From Penelope pileata (lineage: Eukaryota > Chordata > Aves > Galliformes > Cracidae), in assembly GCA_013396635.1 (NCBI GenBank), contig WBMW01002327.1, positions 740,369 through 804,368 of the forward strand: a DNA stretch of 64,000 nt, written 5' to 3'. The notes beneath the pieces are model-generated. The model was not told the origin of the DNA, did no database searches, and worked only from the letters and a program-made list of their open reading frames with translations. Positions 37,451-50,929 of the stretch are shown here, one piece after another (positions within the stretch are counted from its first letter, which is position 1; each line of letters starts with the position of its first letter). The translations under genes were made by a program, and so were the position numbers.

Positions 37451-37926
37451 AAGATTTTCCACTACCTGAGTTCCATTTCCTAGCGGAAAAATTTGAAAAT
37501 GCTTGTGCAGTGAAGGTGATACAGATATTATTTTTGATGAGGTGATGGTGGTGAAAATGCATATACTTTTCTCTCTAAAGCAGCTAGGTGCACAGGTGTG
37601 TCTTTACCATATGCAGAATACATACTTGTACATCATATAATGGAAAAGCACTGGGCAGCTGGTTTCTCTTTCTATCTCTTCCTTCTCTCCCTCCCTCCTG
37701 GTACCATAGATAAGTGTATCTGTGCCTGCCTGTGTTCAGAGAGGATGAAAATAAATCCTCCTGCTGTCTAGCAGTATATTCCTATTTTGACTCCTTTGAC
37801 AGCACCCAGTGATGTTATCGTGTGATATTAAACTTTGAGCTGATAAGAAGTGTGAGCACTGGTATCAGGACTGAAATATATTTGATGCTGGGTGTATAAC
37901 AGAAAAACTGAAAATAGACTTACCTA

Positions 37927-37993
37927 GAGCCAAGGTCTGAAAAGCTTGGTAGCTGCAGACGTGGAGCCAAGGTCTTAGAAGCTTGGTAGTTCT
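37927..37993. repeat. Direct repeat, period 37 bp
   Basis: GAGCCAAGGTCT followed by an AAGCTTGGTAG stretch occurs at 37927 and again at 37964. The two copies differ at a few bases, so this is a modest local duplication with some age. Confidence 0.85.
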
Positions 37994-38070
37994 CCTCCAG
38001 GATTGTCATCTCCATCAGAAGTCATTCAGACACACTGTTCATAGAAGAACAACTTAGAAAGTGTAAAAAA

Positions 38071-38086
38071 TATATATATATATATA
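38071..38086. repeat. (TA)8 microsatellite in an AT-rich segment
   Basis: Eight TA units followed by an eight-A run to 38094. The surrounding 200 bp are very AT-rich and would melt easily. No origin or promoter can be supported. Confidence 0.9.
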
Positions 38087-40231
38087 AAAAAAAATTACAC
38101 AAAAACCGACGAAATACAGACAAATCTTCCTTCTTGTTTAAATGAACTTATTGCAGAGTATTTTTATAACAGATGTATATTTACAAAATAAAAATGGTAT
38201 ATAAATATGCAAATTTATAACAGGATAATTATATATGCTTGTAAACTAAATATAAGTTGGGCTAGATCATTCAGTGAATTTAAACATTCGCTGCTTCGTA
38301 GTGTGTTTAAGTGGCAAAGCAGCAGCTCTGCATCCTTTTCTGAAGGCAGTCTTGTAAATCTGTCTTGGAGCTGTTTGCTTCACAGTTAAGGCTGCAGCCT
38401 GTGTCCTGCCATGCGTGAAGACACGAGTGGCCTTTCCCCCTGCACCACTGGATTCAGAGCATACCCCCTTTTTAGAGCGTGTCGTGAGCCAGTCGCAGGC
38501 TAATCGGGTGTTCATAAATACAGGCAGATAAATCAAGGAGTATTTGATTTCTGTAGGGTGTCCTGCCACACTGGGACACAGTTGTGCAGTCCTGCCAATG
38601 GCAGACTGAGGCTTCCCTTCCATCAGTGTACCAAGGGATGCAAAGCTCCCTGGGTGAGGCAGCCAGCGTCCTTTGCTGCTGTCGAAGCTCATATGATACC
38701 TGAAGAGCGGGGACTAAATCCAGACCAGCTGGAAGCATCTCTTTGCCTAGTTTGAGTTCCATCCTCATAAAAGCAGCCTGAATTAGGCCTGTTGTCTGCA
38801 GTCAGTTCCAACCACATGGCCCACAGTGACCTGATGACAGATGCCCCTTTGGGCAACTGCATGCTGCTGGAGTATGAAGCGAGATACAAACCTTTTCCCA
38901 TTTCTCTCTTTCTCAAGACTTGGACCATGTGGTGTATGAGTTCCTGAAGCATAACTCAGCTCTGCTGTCTTTTCAGTGTCAGAACACATCTCTGCCCTCT
39001 CCCTCAGCTGAGAGTAAGGTTTATTGCTTTGACCTCCAAGGGGACGATCAGCTGAACATAGTTTTTAACCAGAAGATTGACCTGTGAGCAACGCAGAGGA
39101 GCCAAAATGGCTGGGAATGTCTCTGCTTTGTGGCTGCTGTCGATAACCTTCTGTAAGAGTGGAAAGCCAGAGGATTTGGCTGCTCCCATCATGCCTGACC
39201 AGCGCTCGTTGGCAGCAGTGTTGAGCACTTTGCTTCGTTCCTGACCTCTCTTGCCACACGTGAACGTGCTGTGTTGTTGCGGGCCTGCAGACTGTGCCTC
39301 TCACTTATCCTAGTTGTAAGCAAGGGCTGTCCTCTGATTTAGCCCTCGTAGGATACAGCCGCGTATCTACTTCTGATGTTAACTAATTGATGATCAGTCA
39401 GAGATGTAATTTTAAAAGTGTTTATAACACTCTTCTCTATAAGGAGTGGAGTATCCAACAGGAGGCAGCCGTTCCTGGATCCAGCAGCCATGGTGCTGGA
39501 GAGCTAACTGCCCTTGGGCTTGCCTTAGACTCTAATGAGCAAGCCTGGTGGTACTGAGTGATTTCAGGGGGACTGTAGCTTAATTCTGAGACATGGAGGT
39601 TATATAAACAGCTCGGTCGTTCATCATAAAGTCAAATGCGTTTTAGCATTTAAAATGGACAGAGGCGACAGACATCTAAGCATTTCATTTCACTGTGCTC
39701 CATGTAGCAAGGTGAAGGAACACTGGATGATTGAAACAAGGGATTCATCTCAGTGTCTGCTTAGTACCTGGGCTTTTTAGCGTGCTATATTGTTTTGCAC
39801 ATTTTGTTGGTTTTTTTTTGTTTGTTTGTTTTTATTTTAATCTGATGGTTTTGGGGAGAACAGTAGAATCAGGAAGAGAGAGAATAGCCCTATTCCCTTA
39901 TGTAGGAACTTGAAGCAACACATCTGTTTGAAGAGGAATTTGAATACACTGGCGCTCAGTAAAGCATTAGACGAAAGGAAAAAAAAAAAACAGAGGAAGA
40001 AGTTTACAGTCTAATTCATAATTGAAGTCCCCTGAAAATAGTACAAGCCTCCTGTTAAACACTGTTGAGTTGGTGAGTGTGCTGCGAAAGCAGATAGTTA
40101 TTAAAAAGGAAATGACCGTCTAAATCAAAAACGAGGATCACATAATTTATTTATTTACGTGCTGTAGAGGCAGTTTTGCAGAAACGTACAGTCAGTCCCA
40201 GAGGGGTTTTCCATAAAGCTGCTCTTTCCCT

Positions 40232-40375
40232 CAGCCGACGCTGCGGCAGCGAGGCTGGGAGTGCCTGTGCCTGTGTGCAGGGCTGGAGCAGGGAGGCACG
40301 TCGGGCAGCTCACAGCTGTGCAGGTGCCCAGGTGTTACAGGAGGGCGTCAGGAACGGTAACGCACCTCGAGGCTC
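40232..40375. promoter_or_regulatory. Small CpG-rich cluster
   Basis: About ten CpG dinucleotides occur in roughly 145 bp (for example GCCGACGCTGCGGCAGCGAG, then CACGTCGGG, then GGCGTC, AACGGTAACGCA, CTCGAG), in a window that is otherwise CpG-poor. No CR1 motif explains it. It is too short to call a CpG island with confidence, and no open frame or splice signal nearby supports a promoter or exon. Confidence 0.3.
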
Positions 40376-42878
40376 TGAGCCCAAGGGAAGGCAGGGAGAG
40401 GTGAGGTGAGCCACGATCTGCCCAGGCTGGGCCCGGTGCTGCCCAAACGCTCCCGTGTGCAAGAGGATGCAGTCTGGGTGCAGTGAAAGCCAGAACAGGA
40501 CCAGCATTACAACCCCCACAATCAGTTTGGGGCTGCCTGAGCAGCTGAGATCACTTGACGGGGGGTGATGGGGACATCACGGGAGCAGTGCATCTGTGCA
40601 GATGCTGGCATCACCATTGGCATATTCTCCCTCCAGGAACCTCTGCTCTAAGGGAGTTTCCTCTTGGTGAAAGTGCCAGAGGCCAGGCTGGTTCTGACCA
40701 GTGGAAGTTACATTAATGTACATATAGATGCTTATAAAGAATAACTCGTATCTTCCCAGTTCCTTATTTATTTTTATTCTAATTGCTTAATTTTGCCGTA
40801 ATTCATGCATTAATTATCTTCTGGAAAAGGCAACAACAATACATGAGAACAGTGGGGTAGAAAAAGAGGTTGTGGCATGTTAGCAAGAGTGAGCAGAGCA
40901 AGAATGAGCACGAGTGGAAGCTGTGGGCTGGCTTCATGAAAAAGGATGTGCTGGGTCACCTCCCTTCCTTATGTCTTTCAGACCAAGCAGAGTGAAAATT
41001 CTCACTCCCTCCCCTATTCAAGTCATTCTGTGATGCCACTAAAGGTCTTTTTAAAGGGAATAAAAGGGACTGTCTCAGCACTTTGAAAAGTTCTGCTTCC
41101 TTTCTTTCTCAAGTGTTTCTTTACTAGCTTTAAACTCCTGAGGAGTAAAAGGACTCTTCCTCCTAGTGCCTGAGAACACACTTGAGAGGTGAACCTTACG
41201 GGCAGGTGCTGGGGTGGGCTGCCCACGTGGGCACTGTTGGCTGGAGGAGCAGAGAGCTGGCTGTCATCTTCCTGTCCATTCTTTAAGAAATGCTGGCATG
41301 GTCCATTAGTGTCATCTGCAGTGTATTTTAGTAATATGCTGCCTTTTCCCAAATTGCAGAGAGCTGACTCCTATTAATTTTGTCAGAATTATCATAATCC
41401 TCATACGCATACTGCTCACTGGTAGCAGGAGAATACCAAATCAATCTTTTTTTTTCTGTTGATATTTCTATTCTTTCTCATTTTTGCACGGTGGCTGATT
41501 TTAATTGAAGGGTACTGGACACAAAGGAATGTCAATGAGCTACTTCTTTTTAAAAGTCTCTGACCCAACAGCATCTCCATCCAGTGCTGAATTCTTGGGC
41601 TTCTTACCATCCCAAACCCCTTTCCTGAGAAGGTTTCATGGCTTGCAGGGAAGTGCCACTACTCTGCAGTGCATTCGGAGAGGGCACGTGTCAGGGTAGG
41701 TACAACCCACAGCCACAGCTGTGCATATTATACAAAGAAAAAGGTGTTTTCTTGCTCCTTCTGTCTTGTGCTCTTGCTGTCAAGGAGCATATGTGTATGA
41801 ATGATATTAATTTCATCCTATGTGGAGGTGGTGCGACCCTCCTGCAAAAAAGGCAGTTCTCTGTATTGCTGTCAGAAAGGAGCACGGAGATGGCAAGCCT
41901 GTTCCCATGCCGCCTTACATTGGCACACCACTGGAAGTACAAAATGTTTTGTTGAAGTAGGGGTGATGTGACACCTCATCACATCACGGTGGCGGTTGTC
42001 CTTCGCGGTCTCCTTTGTTGAGCCTTCATCCCGTTAAGTCAGAAGCGATGAGCAGGTACAGCAGGGTGGCTCCTGCCCCAGGCATCAAACACACCACTGT
42101 TGGCGTCAGCTTTTGGCTCGCTTGCCACAGCCCTGCTTTCTGGGTTGCCTCGTGCTGAGAGATGATGGGAAGTCCCTTGGTTCCTCCAGAGCCCGTATGG
42201 GCTTGCATTGGTGGGGGGGAAAAAGATGGGTTGCGTGGGCTGTGTTTAGTTGTGTGAAATGTGTGTGGGAGATCACGTCCACGGGTGCTGATTAAAGTGG
42301 AATTAGACAGACTGAATGGAGTGTTAGAGCAGCTATGTTTGTTCCTTTTTCTTTTTCTTTTTTAATTAATTTAATGAGGCCTAATATTCTCAGCCAGCCT
42401 GGTGCTCAGGACCTTCAGCTAAAACTATCACCAGCTAACGAGGCTTTTCCAGTGTGCAAGCCAGAGCAGCACAGATACCTCAGTATTTCCTTGATTTGAA
42501 TGTATATCCTCTGGATTCACGTGTCAGAAGCAAGTTGTTCTAGTGTAATGCAATTCAGTGCTTTGTGCAGTGTATTTTTACGAGCAGAGCCCAAACGTTG
42601 CAGTTTCCCTTCCCCACGAGGACGCCTGTCCCCTGGAAGCCCTGTGCATGGGTGAGCACTCGCAGAGGGACGGGAGGCTGGGCAGGCAGGGCAGCCTGCT
42701 CCCTCCCCGCAGCTCTGCAGCCTCATTACATGCAGGATCAGGTCTCTGCCGTTCCAGACTTCTGCACAGCGGCTTCAGCCGGGGTCCTCTGGAGAGCTGT
42801 CAGCTTTCTCATATCTGCCAGTCTGCTTGACGACACAGAGCATGAAGTTACGGAGCACGGAGCTCTGCTACCTTAAGG

Positions 42879-42951
42879 TTGTTGGGTTTTTTGTTTGTTT
42901 CCTTTTCTGTTTTGGTTTTTGTATTTTTTCTTTTTTTTTTTCTATTTTTTG
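42879..42951. repeat. T-rich low-complexity tract
   Basis: Runs of T broken by G or C (TTGTTTGTTTCC, TTTGGTTTTTG, then an 11-T run). No parent transposon is evident. Confidence 0.85.
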
Positions 42952-43634
42952 CCATAAGAAAGATTTTTTAGAGGGGAAGAACCTTTTTCTTATTCACATG
43001 CAGGTTCTAAATTACCTAAGGCTTAGAAAATCAAATTGGTTTTACTAATAAATCCCCTGATGTGTTATGTGTTGTTTGCAGTATTTCGTCTATACAAGCA
43101 ATCCCTCTGATTCCTTTTTGTAAATCTCATTTTCAATCGGTCAGTCAATATCATTGACCTTCCTAGTCATTTGATGGATGATGACAGCCTCTTACAGGAT
43201 AATTTTATTTTTTTTAATCTGTGGTTACACAGGCACCTCTCCTGCCCAACAGGTGATCATGAAAGCAGCCGTCCATATGTTCTTTCACACCTAGGAAAAT
43301 GGCAGTGCTGGCCACCAGACACTGAAGTTGTTGTTATCTGGGGAGCACCTCCTGCTTTCCATCTGAACCACCTGCTCCGTAGCACAGTGCTCCTTATTGG
43401 CACATAACAGTATTATTGCACATGATGTCTTTGCTCCATATCATGGCTGGAGACCCATGCACAACGAGGTGTTCTCTGATCCTGTTGTGTTTCATTTTTT
43501 CCCTCTTCTCACAGGCAAACACAGAATCATAGAAACATTTGATCTTTGTTTCTGAATCTCCATGTTTTTTCAGCAGTGCTATTTTTCCCCGTCACTGCTG
43601 GTTTTTCCTCTTGAGTTTTGTCCTCTGGGAGGGC

Positions 43635-43655
43635 CGTGTGTGTGCATGCGCGTGT
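43635..43655. other. 21-nt alternating purine-pyrimidine run (Z-DNA-prone)
   Basis: Strict alternation of TG, CA and CG steps including GCATGCGCG. The CG steps make it a better Z-DNA candidate than a plain TG repeat. It has no other annotation. Confidence 0.6.
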
Positions 43656-46600
43656 TTGTTATTGGCTGCACGTGATATATGTGCATCTAAATAGAATTCA
43701 CAGCCTTTTGTCTCTCCTTGGGAAGTCCCTCATCATCTGTGCATCACTGCAGTTACTAATAAACATCTATCTAGGTAAAGCAAAGCCTTGAACAGACGAG
43801 TCATTCTGCAGCGTGTTTGTGAAGTACAAATGCATGGGAGTATAGTCATGAAGGAAGGGGAGGGGAAAATGCTGAATGAAGGTGCTGGTTCATGCTGTAG
43901 CTCCTCAAGAACCCGCTGCTTAGATTACTCGGATCTGCAGAAGCAAAACTCAAAAACTGTTTAGTGTTAGCTTTTCAGGGAGCCTGCTGACAGAGCACCT
44001 CCCTCCTGTGAAAGGGACTAGCATACCCCAGAGAATGTGCCAAGTTTACGTGGGGGGATACCAGCTAAAATGGCCGTGCATGCTCCCCCAAGGTGTAATT
44101 GGGATAGTGGCCTGATTACCTCTGACTCTCTTTCTCCTGATTCTAAGAATTGAGGAATTTTGGAAGCAGAAATGGAGCAAAACTTCAGTTGCTTGAAAAG
44201 GTTAAGAGGAAATCCAGGCCTTGTCAAATCTTGCAGTTCATGTCAAGGAGATGTCCTTACACCCCAGGAACTGCAGGGACCCGGTGGAGGAGCACACCAA
44301 GGGCAAACCTGGTTGCAGTGCCAGCATTGCTGTAATTGACTGTGTAACCTCAGAGCCAGCTCACGAAGTCGAGGAAACTCCAGACCTGCTGTTTCCCTTG
44401 GAGTAAGCTCAGAGTGAGTGTTCAGAAGGCCTCAACATCGCATTACGCCTGCACTCAGAGTGCTGCCTACAAAACTGTTCACACGTCATTGCAAGGAGGT
44501 ATTTTCTCTTTCAACTAGAATGTTTTATCTACTTACCTACTTGTAGCGCTGAGGCACCTTTTTTACCTCCCACAAAAAGACTGCTGACCCTTGGCTCCCG
44601 CTAAGTGAAGGCCATTGTGGCGAACAACAATGTTAACTCACAATGGGAAAGTGATTCTGTGTAATGGTTTTATAAAACCTTTCTCAAGGGCTGCTAAGCC
44701 TGCCTTGCTGAAATGGTTTTTATTTGTGGAAAGATGAGAAGAACCCCCCCACACCCACTTTTACGATGAACGATTCTCTTGCATATGACTCAGCCTTGCA
44801 GCTTTCAGTGTTTTGCCAAATGTCAGGAAAAATCCTTTTGCATAGTTCACTACTGGTGCAGGGCAGGGTTTCCAGGAAAGAGCATTGAATGTTAGTGTCT
44901 GAAGCTGATTTTACAAACAGTGATGCCTGAGATTGTAATTACAGAATCTCCTTTTCTTGTTGCTCTTTGAAGGTCTCTTGCTTTCACATTGCATTGCTTT
45001 TCAGAATACTCATGTTTCAGAGAAATGTCCTTCCACCAGGCAGAAGGCTGAAGTGCACTGCAGAGTTCACATTTTCTTGGAGGCCATCGTTGTCCAGTAA
45101 CTTTCTGACGGGTCCATCTTTCTGCCGGGCTCTGTCCGCAAAATATTGTTATTGCTTGCTGGCTTAAGTGGGACCCTCCTGTTTGTTTTGGATGGCATGT
45201 GCAAACGTACTGCACAGACATGCAATGGGTGTTTTGTTTATAGTAAGAGTGATAACCTGGTGCCTTTGCAAGTTTACACACTGACTGTCGCTCCCTTATG
45301 TCAGAGGCTGTAGTTTATCTGTCGTTTCCTCAGCTGCAGTAACTTGGGTCCCTACAGTATTCCTCTTTTTGTAATTCAGATGATACCAAAGTCAGCTTGT
45401 GAAACACTGGGCTTTGTTTTCCTCTGTAACCTTCCTTTTGGTACTGGAAATGTGCAACTAGATTCCCCCGTTGGCCTTCTCCAGGGTAAACAAAGGCCAG
45501 TTTCCTCGGCCTCTCCTCGTGTTTTATCCAGTCCATTCTCCAGCCATGTAAGCAGCCCTCAGCTGGACTTGCTCCTGCCTGTTGACAATTCCCTCACACT
45601 GTGGAGAGGTACCTGAGGTTTCCTAACAATAATCGTTTCAAATAATGAGAGAGGAATGATGTCTCACCTTGGCCTGCTGGCTGTCTCTTGCTCATGCAGC
45701 CCGCTGTGTGACTGGTCTACTACAAGGCTGCGCTGCTCACAGATGTTCGATGTCACGTTTACATGAACATTGCAGATTTGTATCTGCACCAAGTATGTTT
45801 CCAGACTCAATTTTGCAATTTGGCCTTTCTTTGCAATGCAAATTTTCCTTCAGGTGAGAAATGTGCACTGGATTGTGAGTTCATGCCTTGAGGTTGTATG
45901 TTGTCTCCCTTCACGTGGAGAGGAGAAGAGCCCTCATGATGTGGTATGAGTAGTGTTGGGATACAGCCCTGCTAATTGATCTCTCTTGGCAGCATGTTCC
46001 TCTTCTGTCTTCGTGTCTCCAGCTGCTACTTAGGTAAGGAACACACTTGGAGACGTACTCCTTTGGTGAAGGGAGCAAAAAACTGGAGGGGTCATAATAA
46101 GCTACTGAACTTCAATACTCATCCTCTGTCTGTGGTACAGTAGTGCCTGTGATTATGGGTGGGGATCCAGTTCAGATGCCTTCCCCAGCGCTGGGCTCCC
46201 AGTCGGCATGGATCTTACAGCAGAATGCCCTATTGGGAAACAAAAGGAAATTGCCAGCTCTGTAGACAACATTCTGCGGATTTAACTTGATTTTTTCTGG
46301 TGTTTTAGCAAATGAATTTTGTAATGCAACATCCCCACCCTCTCACATCATAAAAGCTTTCTTGTGGATGCTGAAATTGAGTACGTGGCAGAGGCTGTAC
46401 ATTGTTTCCGTGCTAAGCTCTTACAAGAGGCTATGTTCCACAGAGCCAGCTATGTCTGAAAATCCTCTTGTGAACCTGGAAAATCAGTGTCCTGGACTGG
46501 TTCTTTTTTAGCCACGATCTAGCTTTTGAAATAGTGCAGTAGGATTTACTGTCTTCTAATGGTACATTCGAGTAGCTGTTGTGCTGATTATTTGAAGGGA

Positions 46601-46970
46601 GAGGACTAAATTCCCAGTCCTTCAGAAGACAGATATCCCCACTCTTGGGCTGATGTTGTTAGCCTGGTGCAGCATCAAGAGCAGACGGATCATGATGTCC
46701 TGCAAGAATGGGATGCCCTCAGACCGTGATAACAGCACAAGATTGGGAGCAGTGTTTCTGATTACCCTGTGGACTTTGTCTCACCTTTTGCAGACCTCCT
46801 GTTCCCTTTAGTGTTTCACAGTCCCCTCTGCACAATGCCAGTGGCAGTCCTTATCTGATTAATTTATTAACCATTACAGTGATTCATTAGGTGTTTTTTT
46901 CATATTCTCTGAACTCATTTGTAGAAGACAATACAGGTATACAGTATTACTACCAAATGATATCATACAC

Positions 46971-47026
46971 ATTTTAAAACTACAAATATATATATATAAT
47001 ATGTATATATGCATATTTTAAAACTA
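46971..47026. repeat. AT microsatellite between ATTTTAAAACTA direct repeats
   Basis: ATTTTAAAACTA occurs at 46971-46982 and 47015-47026, 44 bp apart, with TA repeats between. The arrangement resembles slippage or a small duplication rather than a transposon footprint. Confidence 0.85.
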
Positions 47027-48889
47027 GATATGTGTTTGGACCCCGACCTTAAGAGAAAACTCACCTCCATGCACAGAGAGAAAAGAGTTTGATCCCTGGT
47101 TTATTGAGAGTGTCTGTCCCTGCTCCCGTGGTGCTTGGATCAGACCCACAAAGTGCAATTCTCTTTTCCTCTGTCACTCTGCTAATCCACTGGGTATATC
47201 ACACAGGGGCTTTTCCCAGTGGCAACAAATCTCTGTCTGGCAAGGTGGCTTTAAAGAGAAGGAAAAGCAAATTCCAGCCGCAGACACTGTTGTGCACAGT
47301 GCCAGCAGCAGCAGGTGAGTTGGGAGCATTTACATTTGCAAAGATCCTGGGGAGACAGAGCACTGGTTATCCTGAAGAGTGCAGGTTGTTTGGAGGTGAG
47401 ATGCTGTTAGCAGTAAGCTATTTTTAAATGGGTATTTTTGTCCTATCCTTTTGCTCAGAAACGAGACAAAAACAGAAGTAATTTTTTCTTTCAGGCTTAA
47501 CTTTGTCAGTTGGGTTTGTGTTGATTCAAGTGCTCTTCCTCAGTGACCTTCATCTCCCATGCCTCTGAGATGTGAAAGATGCTGTTGACACAAGCAAAGG
47601 CTCAAGCTCCCTCAGCTCATATCCCAGACACCGCTTTAACATGGCATGTTTGATGCTGCATATTTCTGCCTCACCGACAAAGTGGCAGTGAAAGTTACTG
47701 CATTCATCTGGGAAGGAGAACGGAGCAGGGTGAGAGCCGCAGCACACAGCATGCTGTTCCCATTCTTCTGTGTCCTCAGTCCCTGCGCTGCTGCCTTTGA
47801 ATGCAGGCGGCAGGACAGAGGTCTGGGCAGTTACAACAAGGTTCAGAAATGCCTCCTCGGAATCTAAGGCCTAAAATTAAATTGGCAGGTATGCGCTGGG
47901 AAAACAGTCCTAGGCTTTTACTGCAGCAGCGATGGCTTCTGCATTTGTACTGAGAAGTCAGCTTGCACACACTGAAATTGATAGTCCTAACCCTCCCCAG
48001 ACGTGCTGGGCTTGTCTTAGAATACTTTCCTTGACTACATTACTCCACCACAGAAATCTGGAGGACAAAGCAAACACCTGGGGTTGCTCTATGCACGTAT
48101 CAGTGCCTCTGCTGCCAAGTCAGCACAAACTGGGGCACTGAGGTGTGAAAAGGCAGTATTAGGAAAAGTCAGGTAAATAATTATTAATTTCTAAAATTGC
48201 AGTTTGGGGTCTCTCTGTTCTCCTGTCTAAAACTGTAGCTGCCTCTTGAGGTGGCTGTTGCTAGATGTGGCATGGTTCAGGGCAGGTTTGTGCTGCCAGC
48301 CCTGTGCCTTGCTGTGCAGAGGTGCTGCCCACCAGACAATTGCTGTGCACCAACACACCTTGTAATTTCTCTGTCACCAGAAGCGTGTGCCCTTCATAAT
48401 GTTTTTGTTTCTGTTCTCCTTTCCATCCCTTTCTTTTTCTGAGGACCTCAGCATTCCTATCCCCATATTAAAAATGTACAGGTCCTGCTTTGGGGGAGTG
48501 TGATGATGATCCCTTGGATTGTGGAGCCAGAACAGAGGGAAACATTAACTGTTCAGGTGCCAGTTAGTACTGGGATACCTTTCTGCCAGAGTGGGAGAGC
48601 AATACAGACAGTGCATGGTGTAGGCTCAGCTTGTAAAGCTGGAGGTGGTTGTTTGATGCTTATTCTTCTTCACATCCTGTTTCCTTCTGTCTGCAACTTG
48701 AGCTGAGTTTGCTGAACACCAAGGCAAGGCAGGAGGAGAGCATCCAGCCTGGGTGATGCATGGAAGTGAAGTCAGCAGAAGGGGTCAGGGAAGCCTCAGA
48801 GCTCCTGGCTGCTGCCACCTACTGTAGGAAGCTGCCCTGGCTGGAGCTGCAGCTCCGGCTGCCCGCCAGCCACCAGCCCTGCAAAGCTG

Positions 48890-49210
48890 AACGTGTATTT
48901 GTTGTGTGCGCCATCTAAATAACAGCTCTGTCGGGTGAAGTACAGAAATAATTTCCCAGGCCAGCTGGTAGGAAATCATGGCTATAAGTCTATCAGGAAT
49001 TACAGTTTAATCGCAGTCTGTAGTAGAAAGGCTGCACTACAGTTTAGTATTTTACATGAAAGCCTGCTATTGAAAAAATGTTACCCCCCACTTCAATAGA
49101 TCTTTGCCGCCAACTGCAAGCAGTTTCAGCTCTGTTTAGCTGGCAGGGTTCATTGCTGACAGACTAAGAACGGGAATTAAAATGTGTGACAGTGCATTAA
49201 GGAAACACAC
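48890..49210. promoter_or_regulatory. Candidate conserved non-coding element
   Basis: A low-repeat block with CATCTAAATAACAG, TTACAGTTTAATCGCAG, and GGGAATTAAAATGTGTGACAG. Texture and homeodomain/MEF2-like AT cores resemble vertebrate intronic enhancers. A GC-rich strip with a GGGGGCGGG Sp1-like box follows at 49248-49256. Inference only. Confidence 0.25.
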
Positions 49211-50929
49211 TAAAGGGGATTTAAAAACCCGTCAAAGAGAAGCAGACGGGGGCGGGAGAGGGGAGAGCAGGCAGCCCGGCGGCTGAATGGCTGCTTGGGA
49301 TGTGGGGGTGGCCGTGGCGGAGGGCAGGTGAGGGGAACGTGCTTTCTTCCCTTTGGAAAAATGTTTTCAAACCAGCTCGCGAACATCAGAGGCATTCTTC
49401 TGCCAGCCAGCCAGCAAATAACTTGAGCAGAGGAAGGGGGACAGGGCAGCTCAGGTGGCTGTGACGAGCGCTGTGAGAACTGGCTGCTCCTTCTGTTCCC
49501 CGTAGCTGACGTGATTACTTCAGCCCCTCATCCCGGGAAAGCTAATGGCTTGAGGATGCCTCCCACTAAATTTTGGCAATCACCATGGTCACAATTAGAA
49601 CTGTGGCAAGGGGAGAAGAGGAGGTCCCTGGCAGTGAATAAGTAAGTCCTGATCCGTTACCTTTCATACTGGCTAGTTTGACCCTGTTTCTGTGTTCATT
49701 TCTGAATGACAGTACAAAAAAAAAAAAATAAAGAATTAAAGCATGTGAAGTGGAAGTGGGCCTCTCCCTGTGAATGGGCACCCTTGTCAGAAACGGCAGC
49801 GTTAATGTTTTATGTGTCCTTGCTAGTTCCTAGCCTGGTGGATCTCCACAGTGGCTGTGTGACACCCCTAGGAAGGGAAATGGGCCCTTGGGTGGCCCTG
49901 TAGACAGCCACAAGGAACAAGTATTCTTGCTGACAATCACTACTGAGCCCTGAGATCCTAAATACAAAAAAAAGAAAAACCTACTTTACAGGAGAAGGGT
50001 GAAAACAAAGTCTGTTTTTTTTTTCCCTCCCTGTTGCAGCTTAAAAAATATAGTTATAAATAAGGCAGTGGAAGGCTCTCTGCTGCTAATCTTCTCTGTG
50101 GCCTGCTTGTAACTACATCATAACAATACTTTTCTATTGATACCTCAGGCTCCAGGATTCCTGAAATAGTCTCTCAAGTTTTGTTCCATGCCAGCTTTTG
50201 TAGTCACTGCTTTTTTGTAAACAGTCTCACTAGGTGTTGTGAAAGAGGGTGCCCAAGGAGAGAGGTTCAATATACAGGCAGGCAGAGACAGCTGGGTTTT
50301 TTGGTTTTTTTTTGTCTTATTTTTTTTAATTACTTCTTCTCAAGTGTGGTGGTTTAACTGTATAAACTATTGTTTTTTCTGTCATAAGTTTCTATACTAA
50401 CTCTGTCATCCAAATGCACGTTCCATGAAAAGTAATGTCCAGAAAGCAGTCTGGGCTGCAAAATTTTGTTCTCCATCTAATAGGGGATGGATTTTGCTCA
50501 ATGATTTTGATTGTCATTGCATTCATGCTGGAAGTGCTCTCAAATGTGCTTTGTTGGAGTCTTAAGTCCAGTCAGCCTCTTGATGATAGAGTAGTTATTA
50601 ATTAGAATCAGGAAGGGAGGTGACCCTCCGTGTAGGAGGAGGTGGTCAGCCTCAGCAGAGCTCACATCTCTGTAGAAACTGGCTTTTTTTCATTTTTTAT
50701 TTTTTTTGTTGTTGTTTTTGTTAGAAAACATCCCTTTCATGATGTGTTTTACTGGCAGAACCAACTGTAGTGCTGCCAAACCCAGCTCTAGGCCAGCTTG
50801 CCTCCAGCCAGCTTCTCAGGAGGCCGTCACCCTTCAGCTCCTGCCCCTGAGCCTTGCTGCTCGGAGTTGCCTGAGGCCAGAAGCTAAACTCAGACCCAAG
50901 AGATGCTTCTGTGTGCAACTTTAGTCCCT
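49211..50929. other. ERBB4: ERBB4 intron 20, unique sequence
   Basis: Nothing coding was recognised. The stretch includes a GC-rich strip at 49236-49330, an A-run at 49717-49729, and several T-rich tracts (50013-50026, 50297-50330, 50683-50721). Confidence 0.7.

Larger units (their letters stand above)
37231..40200. other. ERBB4: ERBB4 intron 20, unique sequence with AT-rich block
   Basis: No exon is seen. The stretch contains a 19-T homopolymer (37432-37450), a pyrimidine tract at about 37660-37703, a 37-bp-period direct repeat (37927-37993), and a strongly AT-rich segment at 38060-38255 with an (TA)8 array. Confidence 0.7.
40376..48889. other. ERBB4: ERBB4 intron 20, unique sequence
   Basis: No exon or clear transposon. 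Features seen are a T-rich tract at 42879-42951, an alternating purine-pyrimidine run at 43635-43655, and an AT microsatellite flanked by direct repeats at 46971-47026. Open frames reach 129 aa and lack recognisable domains. Confidence 0.7.

Noticed and set aside
41020..41036. CR1-like terminal motif (CATTCTGTGATGCC)
   Set aside because: The upstream sequence lacks the rest of the CR1 tail. A match this short can be chance.
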